Part shown: piece by piece, positions 1 to 8,112 of the stretch | Numbering within the stretch: the stretch's first letter is position 1 | How the letters are laid out: every line of letters begins with the position of its first letter | From: Mariniblastus sp. | GTDB taxonomy: Bacteria > Planctomycetota > Planctomycetia > Pirellulales > Pirellulaceae | Length of the DNA: 64,000 nucleotides | Assembly (NCBI GenBank): GCA_029251085.1 | Contig: JAQXDZ010000096.1 | Location: 1-64,000, forward strand | Direction of reading: 5' to 3' | The notes under the pieces: generated by a model | Seen by the model: only the letters and a program-made list of their open reading frames with translations | Told to the model about the DNA's origin: nothing | Database searches by the model: none | Program-made: the position numbers and the translations under genes

Positions 1-450
1 AGAGACTGTCATTGCTCGCCCCCCCAAATCGAAAAATACATGGGGAAAATTTCAGGCCCATTACTCGATCGAATTGACATTCATGTCGAAGTCCCGGCGG
101 CAGAATTTAAAGAACTTTCATCAACCCGAGCAGGTACGTCTAGTTCCGAGATACGCGAAGGTGTTGAAAATGCCCGAAAGGCACAGTACGAGCGGTTCCA
201 TGGCGATCTAACAAACTACAACGCTCAAATGTCGAGCAAGCAGATACGACAATTCTGCCAGTTGAACCGAGAGTGTATCAATATCCTCAAAATTTCTGTC
301 AATGACCTTGGACTCTCAGCTCGAGCCCACGACAAGGTGCTCCGGCTCTCCCGTACCATCGCCGATCTCGAAGCGGCGAACGAAATTCAGACGCACCACC
401 TCACCGAAGCGATCAACTATCGGATGCTGGATAGAGACGTTTGGAAGTAG
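1..450 (+). CDS. comM: ComM/YifB-type Mg-chelatase-like AAA ATPase, C-terminal fragment
   Basis: The reading frame is open from base 1, so the 5' part lies outside the window. The visible 149 residues carry the family's Mg_chelatase C-terminal region: the motif KISGPLLDRIDIHVEVP, preceded by a short Cys-containing stretch (RDCHCSP), and the end LEAANEIQTHHLTEAINYR. In other bacteria ComM is a hexameric helicase that promotes branch migration during natural transformation; many planctomycetes carry it as a housekeeping gene. The first in-frame ATG, at 40, lies inside the conserved domain and is not the start. A run of seven C residues lies near 19-25. The downstream MFS gene is 229 bases away and probably a separate unit. 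Confidence 0.9.
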   Translation, partial: RDCHCSPPQIEKYMGKISGPLLDRIDIHVEVPAAEFKELSSTRAGTSSSEIREGVENARKAQYERFHGDLTNYNAQMSSKQIRQFCQLNRECINILKISVNDLGLSARAHDKVLRLSRTIADLEAANEIQTHHLTEAINYRMLDRDVWK

Positions 451-679
451 CTGCTTTCGTGGCTGGATCATCTCGCGTTTAATTCCGTTCTTTCTCCGAG
501 GGCCTTCCACACGTTGAATTTGAATTGAGCCAATGTTCTAACGATTTTTTGGTTTAAAAATAGAATTCGTGGCACAAACGTCAAAAATAATCGCACTGGT
601 AAATGTAGCCTTCGATTAGCGGAAAATATTACCAAATCCCGTTATGTAAAAAACATTGCGATTGAAAGGAATCAAACAG

Positions 680-2143
680 ATGGCTTCCGCCAACTCAGCT
701 CCCCAACAAAAAACGACCGTTTCAACCACTCTCAACTCAGAAACAAAATCAGGCGAGGGAGAGCCGAAACCGGCAGCCGATAACAGACTTATGAATCGAG
801 GTCTGGCTTCTTTACTCTGTGTTTCGTTTTTGGGTGCAGCGAATGACAACATTCTCAAGCAAATCCTTACAGCGATGGTTGTCGCCGGAGGTGTTTGGGT
901 AAACGCACTTGGTTCTGGCACGCAAAGCTACATCGCATTGGTTCTCGCAATTCCATTCTTACTACTCTCCGGGTTCGCTGGCCAAATCGCAGATAAATAC
1001 AGTAAAGCGAAAATCATCTATTGGGTGAAAATTGCCGAAATCCCAATCGCAGTCATTGCAATGCTCGGATTATTACTCGGAAGTTTTTGGATTTCACTTC
1101 TGGCCTTTTTACTTTTTGCAATTCAAAGTTCATTTTTTGGACCTGCAAAATTTGGCATTATTCCCGAGCTGGTTCCAGCCAAAAAACTTAGTTTGGCAAA
1201 TGGTTTGACACTCGCCCTAACGAACGTTGGAGTCATTCTTGGCTCTGTTCTGGCAGGGCCATTGGCTGACCGATACTATCCAACTGAGCCTTTGCCTCAG
1301 GTCTCCGCCATGGTTACGACAGATCCCAATAACGAGCAAGCGTCCTCCGAGCAGCCTTCCGCAGGAGAGATTGTTTTCGTTCCGCATTCGAAAAAACCTC
1401 CACAAAGATTACCCGCTGGACTGATGCTGATCAGCGTCGCAATTCTTGGATTTTTCGCGGTACGGTGGCTCCCAAAGTTAAACCCAGCCTCACCTAATCG
1501 CACTCTATCGTTCGACGTGCTAAGCAGTCATCGGGAGACGTTCAGGCTTGCCGACAAAACGCTGATCGTCGTTCTGGCCTCATGGTCAGGTTTTTATCTG
1601 GTAGCCAGCCTCGCATTACTAATGTTGCCCGAATTTCGCGCTACGCTCGGAGTTGATAACACAAAAATAAGCTTAATCGTTGGACTACTCGGAGTATCGA
1701 TCGCTGTTGGCAGTTGCTTTGCCGGTTTTCTTTCGAAAGATAAAATCCGCCCCTACTTCTCGTTAGCCGGTGCAGCAGGAATGACAATCTCTTTCTTCTT
1801 AATGGGCTTACTCCCGATCAACTATTCAGGACTCGCTTGCCTGGTATTTTCAACTGGCTTTTTCGCCGGTTTCTATGTCGTCCCCCTTCAGTCATTATTG
1901 CAATACCTCGCTCCGGACAATGAAAGAGGCAGGTTTTTCGGTACGGCGAACGCGCTTTCCTTCAGCTTCATTTCTCTCGGTGCCGTAATTTTCCTGGTGC
2001 TCGATACATCCGAACTCACTCCCGCTAATGTTGCTCTGTTTTGCGCAGGCATCTCACTCGTCGGCACAATTGTGGGCGGCATTGCAATGAAGCGCATTCT
2101 CAAGGCACGCGACACGCATGCAGAAGAAATTCCCGACAGTTGA
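680..2143 (+). CDS. MFS transporter, LplT-like
   Basis: This 487-residue integral membrane protein has about 12 hydrophobic segments. An N-terminal motif FLGAANDNILKQ and the block SSFFGPAKFGIIPELVP resemble the MFS family that includes lysophospholipid transporter LplT and the MFS half of Aas fusions. The family flips lysophospholipid across the inner membrane; that substrate is inferred here. A hydrophilic central loop of about 60 residues (around residues 205-260) separates the two six-helix halves. An in-frame TTG exists at 656, but ATG 680 has AAAGGA nine bases upstream and is preferred. It converges on the minus-strand PLP gene with only 8 bases between stop codons. Confidence 0.85.
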   Translation: MASANSAPQQKTTVSTTLNSETKSGEGEPKPAADNRLMNRGLASLLCVSFLGAANDNILKQILTAMVVAGGVWVNALGSGTQSYIALVLAIPFLLLSGFAGQIADKYSKAKIIYWVKIAEIPIAVIAMLGLLLGSFWISLLAFLLFAIQSSFFGPAKFGIIPELVPAKKLSLANGLTLALTNVGVILGSVLAGPLADRYYPTEPLPQVSAMVTTDPNNEQASSEQPSAGEIVFVPHSKKPPQRLPAGLMLISVAILGFFAVRWLPKLNPASPNRTLSFDVLSSHRETFRLADKTLIVVLASWSGFYLVASLALLMLPEFRATLGVDNTKISLIVGLLGVSIAVGSCFAGFLSKDKIRPYFSLAGAAGMTISFFLMGLLPINYSGLACLVFSTGFFAGFYVVPLQSLLQYLAPDNERGRFFGTANALSFSFISLGAVIFLVLDTSELTPANVALFCAGISLVGTIVGGIAMKRILKARDTHAEEIPDS

Positions 2144-2151
2144 ATTAAACC

Positions 2152-3333
2152 TCAAACAGGCCAATTCGATTCAATTCGGTCGAACGCTTCACTAAGAATG
2201 TCTCGCGTCGTCGCGAGGGATAATCGAATATGGCCAATTGCACCAGGTCCAAACCAACGCTCACTCCCCGGAACCACGGCTACCTTTGCCCGATGCCTTA
2301 AATGGTCGGCTAATGCCTCGGCAGTCCAACCCGTTTTCGAGATATCTGGAAACAAGACAAACGTTGCGTCGGGTTTTGAAATTGAAACACCAGCAAGCCC
2401 TTCCAGACGGTCGCAAGCAAAATCTCTCTGTAACTGAAGATGATCCACGAATCCCGCGAGCCATTGGGAACAACGCTCCCAGGCTGCAATAGCGGCAATT
2501 TGAGACAATGTTGATGCGCCTAAACTTGTGTATACAGCACCACTTCGTTCGAGAAAATCGGCAACGTGCTGCGCGTCAGGTAAAGCAACAAAGCCTATTC
2601 TTGCACCGGCTAATCCAAACGATTTACTTGTACCTTGCAGCAACAACGTTCGCTCCGCTGCTCCCTCAATCGATAACATTGAAATGTGGCGACCAGGTGC
2701 AAATACAATATCGGACCAAATTTCATCTGCTAAAATCCACAGATCATATTTCTGGGCGAGTTCTAAAATTTTCTGCAACTCGGATTTAGTGAAATTTCGC
2801 CCAAGTGGATTGTGCGGTTGGCAAACTCCAATCATCTTCGTCCGCGGGCTTATCAGGCTCTCAAATGCCTCCCAGTCGATCTCGCCGTTGGCGGATAATT
2901 TGAATCGTGCCGTCTTCGCTCCGGCTTTGTCTGCCCCATGCGAAAACAAAAAATCGACGGGGTCGAAAATCAACATCTCGTCACCCACGTCAAGGTACAC
3001 CCTGGCCAAAGCCACCATTCCGGACGCTGCAGAATCGATCGCGACAATCCGATCGGCCGACAGCTCGATACCGTCTCGCAGACTAAACCGATTCGCCGCG
3101 GCCTCGCGGAACTCTGGCAGTCCAACCGGAGGACCATAAGAGAGATATCCCCCTTGGAGATATTCCATCAATGATTGGTGGATCGGGGCGGGAATTGGAA
3201 AATCCGGATCCGCCGCCGTCAACGGGATGGTTCCATCGGGTAACTCAGCCCATCGTTGATTATAGGCTCGCTGGTTCAATACTTGCTGATTGATCTCAGT
3301 AGCACAAAATTCGTTTTTTAAGAAGTCACTCAT
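2152..3333 (-). CDS. PLP-dependent aminotransferase, class I/II (PatB/MalY-like)
   Basis: This is a fold-type I PLP enzyme of 393 residues. Visible landmarks are the substrate-loop region LTAADPDFPIPAPI, the Asn of CQPHNPLGR, the PLP-pyridine Asp in WILADEIWSD, and the Schiff-base Lys in GTSKSFGLAGARIGF. The LADEIWSD wording is typical of PatB/MalY-type C-S lyases and related aminotransferases, so either chemistry is possible. Its ATG overlaps the stop of the upstream flavin monooxygenase in an ATGA, so the two are translationally coupled. I infer that they act in sequence on one small molecule. No transporter or regulator is attached to the pair. Confidence 0.85.
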   Translation of the reverse strand: MSDFLKNEFCATEINQQVLNQRAYNQRWAELPDGTIPLTAADPDFPIPAPIHQSLMEYLQGGYLSYGPPVGLPEFREAAANRFSLRDGIELSADRIVAIDSAASGMVALARVYLDVGDEMLIFDPVDFLFSHGADKAGAKTARFKLSANGEIDWEAFESLISPRTKMIGVCQPHNPLGRNFTKSELQKILELAQKYDLWILADEIWSDIVFAPGRHISMLSIEGAAERTLLLQGTSKSFGLAGARIGFVALPDAQHVADFLERSGAVYTSLGASTLSQIAAIAAWERCSQWLAGFVDHLQLQRDFACDRLEGLAGVSISKPDATFVLFPDISKTGWTAEALADHLRHRAKVAVVPGSERWFGPGAIGHIRLSLATTRDILSEAFDRIESNWPV

Positions 3334-4460
3334 GCGGCGGCCAGACTAGCAGAACGGGGCAGGGCAGTCATCCTACCGGAAAGGAATTCCTGTTCAAGCA
3401 TTCGGCCAGCTTGCAAATGCTGATTCGCGGTGGCCTCACTTTTTGAACAAAACTGATCCAAAGCGTCATCCATCAAGACATGTTGACGAAGCCCTCGCCC
3501 AAGATTTACCGCGTCAACCAGCGCTGCGTTTGCTCCCTGACTGGTGAAGGGCAGGCATGGATGAGCCGCATCCCCAACTAACAGAACATTACCACGGCTC
3601 ATTTTCTCCAATTTTACTGCGTCACACGTTCTCCAGCGATGTACGGCTTGAGCATTGCGGATGCGTATGGCGATTGCACGCGGCAGTTGAATCAGAATCG
3701 ATTCCAAGAGCTCCCGGTCCGATTGCTGACCCTCGCACCATCTTTGGTGATCAAACTGAATCCACACTACTTCTCGGCCAGGTCCAGCTGGGGCTATTCC
3801 AGCCGCCAAACCTTGTTTCGGCAAGTGGATCTTACGAACAATCTGCGAAGGAAAAAAACGATTTTCAATTTTGGGCAGTAAGGCGACAAATTCCTGAACC
3901 CGCCCCATGCGAATTTTAAAATCCGGCGCTACAAATTGACGCACAACCGAACGCACGCCGTCCGCACCGACAATTAGATCTGCCCGCCTGACTCCTCCAT
4001 CGTCAAATCTAATAAATGAGCCCAGGTCGTCCTCTTCAATACCCACTACCTGAGAATCATGAAACAGTTTTATTTCACTTGAACAATCCAGAGCTTCCAC
4101 CAGTGCGTTGCGGGGCAAGCAAACACAGTCGGTCAGAATTTCACTGTTATTTGAACCAGAGACCCTCGTCTTCGCGAATTTAATTTGAGAACCGTGCTTT
4201 AACAGATCCCCCTTTACTCCCATGGATTCAAGTGCGGACAAGCCATTCTTCATCAACAGTAGGGCGTGACCTTTCGACGCTGTTGCCGAAGATTTTTCGT
4301 GCAATTCGACTCGCCATCCCAAATGGCTCAAAACCCGCGCAGCAGCCCAACCGGCAACACCACCGCCGATAACGACAGCTACCTTAGCACTGGAGCTTTT
4401 GGCAGCGGGGGAGGGTGTCTGCTTTGACGGCGTTCGCGTCTGTTGTTTTAGACTGATCAT
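3330..4460 (-). CDS. FAD-dependent monooxygenase (UbiH/KMO/salicylate hydroxylase type)
   Basis: This 376-residue class A flavoprotein monooxygenase has a GxGxxG Rossmann site at the N terminus (VVIGGGVAGWAAARVL, about residues 30-45), the DG motif (LIVGADGVRSVVR) and the second FAD motif GDAAHPCLPFTSQGANAA near the C terminus. Enzymes of this group hydroxylate aromatic or similar substrates using NAD(P)H and O2; the substrate cannot be read here. The Lys/Ser/Pro-rich N terminus (first ~25 residues) precedes the fold and has no signal peptide. It is the first gene of a two-gene unit with the PLP enzyme (ATGA overlap). The 376-base region upstream is shared with a divergent sulfatase gene and holds a 15-base palindrome. 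Confidence 0.87.
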   Translation of the reverse strand: MISLKQQTRTPSKQTPSPAAKSSSAKVAVVIGGGVAGWAAARVLSHLGWRVELHEKSSATASKGHALLLMKNGLSALESMGVKGDLLKHGSQIKFAKTRVSGSNNSEILTDCVCLPRNALVEALDCSSEIKLFHDSQVVGIEEDDLGSFIRFDDGGVRRADLIVGADGVRSVVRQFVAPDFKIRMGRVQEFVALLPKIENRFFPSQIVRKIHLPKQGLAAGIAPAGPGREVVWIQFDHQRWCEGQQSDRELLESILIQLPRAIAIRIRNAQAVHRWRTCDAVKLEKMSRGNVLLVGDAAHPCLPFTSQGANAALVDAVNLGRGLRQHVLMDDALDQFCSKSEATANQHLQAGRMLEQEFLSGRMTALPRSASLAAA

Positions 4461-4836
4461 GAAACTGGCCTCGGGGAAGTGGGGAAGGGAAACGAGGAGG
4501 GAACTTCAATCGCAAAACTTCTATCGCCGACTCAAATGCAATAGCCATGCCAATCTCGCGCAATTCAGCAACTGATGAGGAAAAACAACCTTTTCCCCCG
4601 CGATTGAGGCCAATCGGGAATCGCGTCGCGCTGAGAAAAGATTAATTGAGTCTCAATTTGTGACAAACTAACTTAAAATGAGACAGGCTCAGTGAGGCAT
4701 TCACCTTCCCGAGAGCCTATATTTCTAAGAGGTTGTCTTGAATTTTGTTACCAAAGAAAGCCAACCAGGATTGTTAAACGTACGGTCACTCAATCACGAG
4801 TAACGCAAATAGTTTTTCGAGGTTAGACTCTGCCAT
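4461..4836. other. Divergent intergenic region, monooxygenase/sulfatase
   Basis: These 376 bases separate two divergently transcribed genes and hold no convincing ORF. The only structure I can support is the palindrome near the middle (4644-4658). A purine-rich GAGGT at 4819-4823, 13 bases before the sulfatase ATG, is a loosely spaced ribosome site. Confidence 0.6.
4644..4658. promoter_or_regulatory. 15-base palindrome, candidate operator
   Basis: The sequence AATTGAG-T-CTCAATT is a perfect 7+1+7 inverted repeat. It lies almost exactly midway between the two divergent start codons (about 180 bases from each), a typical position for a dimeric repressor or activator site controlling both directions. 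No regulator gene is adjacent. A chance occurrence cannot be excluded in one copy. Confidence 0.4.
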
Positions 4837-6405
4837 ATGCCTAAGACTCCAACTAACGCTGCCCGCCTACCAATTTGGCGCCTAGCAATTGCTTTCTTAA
4901 TCGTCGTGAAAGCCTTAACACTGGTGCTCTCTGCCCACCCCTGCAACGCACAACAGCCCAATGTTCTCTTCATCGCAGTTGATGACCTAAACGACTATAT
5001 CTCACCTTTGAGCGATCACCCTGGGATCAAAACACCTGGCTTTGAAAGACTTGCTAGACGTTCTACTGTTTTCACCAACGCTCACTGTGCTGCACCGGCA
5101 TGCCATCCCTCGCGGGTCGCAGTGCTGACGGGTGTACACCCATCAAAATCTGGTATCTACAGAAATCTTTTTGGTGCTCATGGTCCTCGCTGGCGTGACG
5201 AATCTCCTGAATTAAAAGATGCCATCGTGTTATCTCAACACTTCAGGAACCACGGCTATCATGCCGTGGGCGGCGGGAAAATATTTCATACACTCCAATG
5301 GACGCCAGGAGATTCTCAAAATGATCCAGATGCCTGGGATGACTACCGAGGTGATCCGCTTGATCCAATTTCACAAGACTGGCCTCGCCCTGAATTCCCT
5401 CAGCATCAAAACGAAGGCTTTCAAGGTAAACGCCCTCTGAGCAATCACCTGTTTGGTGCTGCGGTAATCGATAACATCCCGGAACAAAAATTTGGTGATC
5501 ATCTCGTCGCAGATTGGGCAATAGAGCAACTAAATCAAAAATCCGACAAACCCCTATTTCTTGCTGTTGGACTGTTCCGTCCTCACATTCCCTGGGAGGT
5601 TCCCAAACGCTGGTTCGACCTGTATCCACTAGAAAGCATCCAGCTACCCGACTGCCAACCAGGAGACCTCGAAGACTCTCATGATCATGGGCGTCGACAT
5701 TGGCATAAGTGGGTTAGAGACAACAACCAATGGCCCAAACTCATGCAAGGCTATCTTGCGAGTATTAGCTACGTCGACCATCAAGTGAGTCGAATACTTG
5801 ACGGACTTGACGCTTCGCCCAACGCGGATAATACCATTGTCGTACTTTGGTCCGATCATGGGTTTCACATCGGGGAAAAAGAGAATTGGGAAAAATTTGC
5901 CCTTTGGAATCAAACAACCCGAGTCCCCTTGTTTGTCTCGTTGCCTAAACGATTTAAAAAAAACGGTTTTGCAATTCAATCCCGCACGAACCAACCAGTC
6001 ACGTTGACCGATCTCTATCCCACGCTTTGTGATCTCGCTGAGATTCCAACTCCGCAGCAATGCAGTGGCGTTTCTCTCGTTAATCAATTAGCAAACCCCG
6101 ACGCAGCGAGGGGACAACCTGCCCTGACCTCATTTTATTTTCACCGGGAAAGCGGTGCATCCCACGCTATCTCAGGAACACGATTTCGATATATAAGATA
6201 TGGAAATGATTTTGAGGAACTCTACGATCTGCAAAATGATCCCAATGAATTTAAAAACGAAATCGATAACCCAAATTTTACTTCTATTAAAAATAAACTC
6301 AAAAATTCGATTCCCAAACAACCATCGATCAACCGCTCCGTACCCACCGATTCTGAATTCCACCGTGGCCGTTCTGGAAAAAACTCAAAAAAGAGTCGCA
6401 AATAA
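4837..6405 (+). CDS. Sulfatase, iduronate-2-sulfatase-like, exported
   Basis: The 522-residue protein starts with a signal peptide (hydrophobic residues about 13-33, likely cleavage before QQPNVLF). The catalytic block CHPSRVAVLTG places the formylglycine-forming Cys at residue 89, within CxPSR. Metal ligands appear as VDDLND (Asp49-Asp50) and WSDHGFHIGEKENW. The overall pattern matches iduronate-2-sulfatase-like S1 sulfatases. Planctomycetes use many such enzymes to strip sulfate from algal polysaccharides; the specific glycan is not readable. Maturation needs a formylglycine-generating enzyme, not encoded nearby. The C-terminal ~30 residues are Ser/Lys/Arg-rich. Confidence 0.92.
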   Translation: MPKTPTNAARLPIWRLAIAFLIVVKALTLVLSAHPCNAQQPNVLFIAVDDLNDYISPLSDHPGIKTPGFERLARRSTVFTNAHCAAPACHPSRVAVLTGVHPSKSGIYRNLFGAHGPRWRDESPELKDAIVLSQHFRNHGYHAVGGGKIFHTLQWTPGDSQNDPDAWDDYRGDPLDPISQDWPRPEFPQHQNEGFQGKRPLSNHLFGAAVIDNIPEQKFGDHLVADWAIEQLNQKSDKPLFLAVGLFRPHIPWEVPKRWFDLYPLESIQLPDCQPGDLEDSHDHGRRHWHKWVRDNNQWPKLMQGYLASISYVDHQVSRILDGLDASPNADNTIVVLWSDHGFHIGEKENWEKFALWNQTTRVPLFVSLPKRFKKNGFAIQSRTNQPVTLTDLYPTLCDLAEIPTPQQCSGVSLVNQLANPDAARGQPALTSFYFHRESGASHAISGTRFRYIRYGNDFEELYDLQNDPNEFKNEIDNPNFTSIKNKLKNSIPKQPSINRSVPTDSEFHRGRSGKNSKKSRK

Positions 6406-6522
6406 CCATCCCTGAACGGCAGCAGACTAAGCATCTTCGTCACAAAGTTTTCGAGTCGTAGAAGAACGTTCATTCGCTTTTTCAAGCCAAGTTAAAATGG
6501 GGCATTTGAAACGCAGAATAAC

Positions 6523-6572
6523 CTGAATCCAATCGGCTGAATCCAATCGGCTGAATCCAATCGGCTGAATCT
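6523..6572. repeat. 14-base tandem repeat, 3.5 copies
   Basis: The unit CTGAATCCAATCGG occurs at 6523, 6537 and 6551 without mismatch, followed by a partial fourth copy CTGAATCT. The array ends about 107 bases upstream of a sigma-54-like promoter. That is a usual place for an enhancer-binding-protein site, so the array may be a regulator site or merely a slippage-prone minisatellite. Confidence 0.9.
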
Positions 6573-6678
6573 AAAGCGCAGCAGGTTGGAATCAATCTGA
6601 CAACACGCCTTTCCACGGGCCCATTCCCATGCACCGATTTTCCTCGAGAATTTGAGGCAATCAAGAATTTCTGAGGAT

Positions 6679-6694
6679 TGGCACAATTTCTGCA
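6679..6694 (+). promoter_or_regulatory. Sigma-54-type promoter
   Basis: TGGCACAATTTCTGCA matches the -24/-12 consensus TGGCACG-N4-TTGCA, with GG and GC at the correct 10-base internal distance and only two mismatches (A for G at position 7, C for T at position 12). Predicted transcription would start near 6706, giving a leader of roughly 80 bases before the ATG at 6785. Such promoters need an activator ATPase bound upstream; the tandem repeat is a candidate site. Confidence 0.6.
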
Positions 6695-6712
6695 TATCTG
6701 TTGGGTAATGAA

Positions 6713-6744
6713 GAATGAAACTCGTTTGGAGACTAGTTTCATTC
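6713..6744 (+). promoter_or_regulatory. Inverted repeat in predicted leader of the Tyr-rich gene
   Basis: GAATGAAACT (6713-6722) and AGTTTCATTC (6735-6744) form a perfect 10-base inverted repeat with a 12-base loop. The motif TTTCATTCACC recurs at 6755-6765, so TTTCATTC or its complement occurs three times in 50 bases. It could be an RNA hairpin in the 5' leader or a protein site. Confidence 0.5.
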
Positions 6745-6784
6745 ACCAGTAATATTTCATTCACCTATCCCCGGGAAATCTGAA

Positions 6785-7144
6785 ATGACTTTCAAATCTA
6801 CCAGCAGAGTAATCCGCACTCTCAGTTTCGCTTTTTTAGCTGTCATTGGCGTTTCGCTATTCGCCGACCAAGCTCAGGCCCAAAGTTGTCGCTATAACCG
6901 TGGTTACAGTTCTTACAGCAGCCCTGGGTTTTCCATCGGCTTCAGCTCAAATAACTACAATCGTTATGGCAGTGGTTTCAGCATAGGGTACTCGTCCTAC
7001 CGCCCCAGCTACCGACCCACGAGATCCTATTATGGCAACTCACATTACAACTCCTGCCCAAGCCGAGTGGTCAGGTACAATAGCCATTATAATTACAACC
7101 CAAGCTACTATCCCAGATACAACTCGGGTCACCGGCATCGATAG
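6785..7144 (+). CDS. Small secreted Tyr/Ser/Arg/Gly-rich low-complexity protein
   Basis: The 119-residue product has a clear signal peptide (Lys/Arg start, hydrophobic LSFAFLAVIGVSLFA, cleavage near AQA-QS). The mature part is built almost entirely of Tyr, Ser, Arg, Asn and Gly, with a repeated unit GFSIGFSS / GFSIGYSS and Tyr-Arg-Pro runs; only two Cys remain. I recognise no domain. Such composition suggests a surface or matrix component that may cross-link through Tyr, but this is inference. It stands alone: sigma-54-like promoter upstream, strong terminator immediately downstream. Confidence 0.8.
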   Translation: MTFKSTSRVIRTLSFAFLAVIGVSLFADQAQAQSCRYNRGYSSYSSPGFSIGFSSNNYNRYGSGFSIGYSSYRPSYRPTRSYYGNSHYNSCPSRVVRYNSHYNYNPSYYPRYNSGHRHR

Positions 7145-7170
7145 AGCGTACCTAAACTTCTTTAAAACAA

Positions 7171-7210
7171 AAAATCAGCCCAAGATTTACTCGGGGGCTG
7201 ATTTTTTTTA
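7171..7210 (+). terminator. Intrinsic terminator of the Tyr-rich gene
   Basis: AATCAGCCC (7173-7181) pairs with GGGCTGATT (7195-7203) over a 13-base loop, followed by an uninterrupted T tract. It lies 27 bases after the stop codon. Confidence 0.88.
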
Positions 7211-7317
7211 TTAGAATTCAATCTAACCAAGTTCAAACTGGGATCTCTCATCACTCAGACCTTGACGTTTCCAGCTACCAACCATTTAAACTTACGGCGA
7301 TTAACGCAATCGAATTC

Positions 7318-8112
7318 ATGGCTCCGTCGACCCAACTTCAAAAACGAAAAAGAACTCCAGGAACCACGCCGGCCCATTGGTTCTTTCGAGGAATGTTAGG
7401 CGGCATTCTCCTTATCACTGCCTGCAATGCAGGCTCGTACTTTCTACGAACCCAGAGCGTGGCGGATCTTATTAGTGGCAACCAAGACGTTACCGAGTCT
7501 TTGGGTTTTCCCTCGCGAGTCTGGCTGGAGGACAGTTTTCCCAGTAACGCCAAGGCAGGATTCAATCTTAGCGCGATAGGAATTAATTTACTTTCTGGAA
7601 TCCTAATCGGCGCCCTCTTTGGAGCCATTGGGATTAAGTTTCAACATTCGCTGAACCGAAAGCTTGCCGAATTCGAACAGAAAAATTTAAACAAAGATTC
7701 AAAAGGGTATCAGTTCTCTATCATCGGTTTATTACTGTTGACCACCATGGTGGCGATTCTGACGTCAATTATCATCAACTTCTTAAAAACACCTCAGTTG
7801 TTGCTGGTAATATATTTCGCCGGACCGGCAATTCTGTTGGGTTTGGCAATGCTTCCCCGCGGCATGCATTGGCGTTCCCGAGTTGTAATTCTCGCAATCG
7901 CCGAAGTCGGTCTGATAGGACTGGCGATGTGGTATGGTCAAACGCTTGGAGTTCCGCTGGAGCGGGTAATGCTTGGCATTTTTGTTGGCTGGACATCCCA
8001 AAGCGGGATTGTCGCATTTTTAATCACTGTCTCGCTTTTAATTCACATGGCAGTGAAGGAAGCAGCATCCGACAAAACTGAAAACAGTAAACCTACCTCC
8101 ACGCTCACTTAA
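7318..8112 (+). CDS. Hypothetical polytopic membrane protein
   Basis: I do not recognise this 264-residue protein. It has about seven hydrophobic stretches: one near residues 23-40, one near 82-102, then a charged cytoplasmic-looking loop (HSLNRKLAEFEQKNLNKDSKG) and further helices between about 135 and 245. The ends are hydrophilic and Lys/Thr-rich. No catalytic motif is visible. The ATG at 7318 has no obvious ribosome site. The last 8 bases overlap the 3' end of the convergent parvulin gene. Confidence 0.75.
   Translation: MAPSTQLQKRKRTPGTTPAHWFFRGMLGGILLITACNAGSYFLRTQSVADLISGNQDVTESLGFPSRVWLEDSFPSNAKAGFNLSAIGINLLSGILIGALFGAIGIKFQHSLNRKLAEFEQKNLNKDSKGYQFSIIGLLLLTTMVAILTSIIINFLKTPQLLLVIYFAGPAILLGLAMLPRGMHWRSRVVILAIAEVGLIGLAMWYGQTLGVPLERVMLGIFVGWTSQSGIVAFLITVSLLIHMAVKEAASDKTENSKPTSTLT

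Larger units (their letters stand above)
6406..6784. other. Regulatory-rich intergenic region before the Tyr-rich gene
   Basis: This 379-base stretch has no gene I can support; minus-strand ORFs here are made largely of the repeat. It contains a 14-base tandem repeat (6523-6572), a sigma-54-like promoter (6679-6694), a 10-base inverted repeat (6713-6744) and a direct repeat of TTTCATTCACC (6738-6748 and 6755-6765). Confidence 0.6.
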
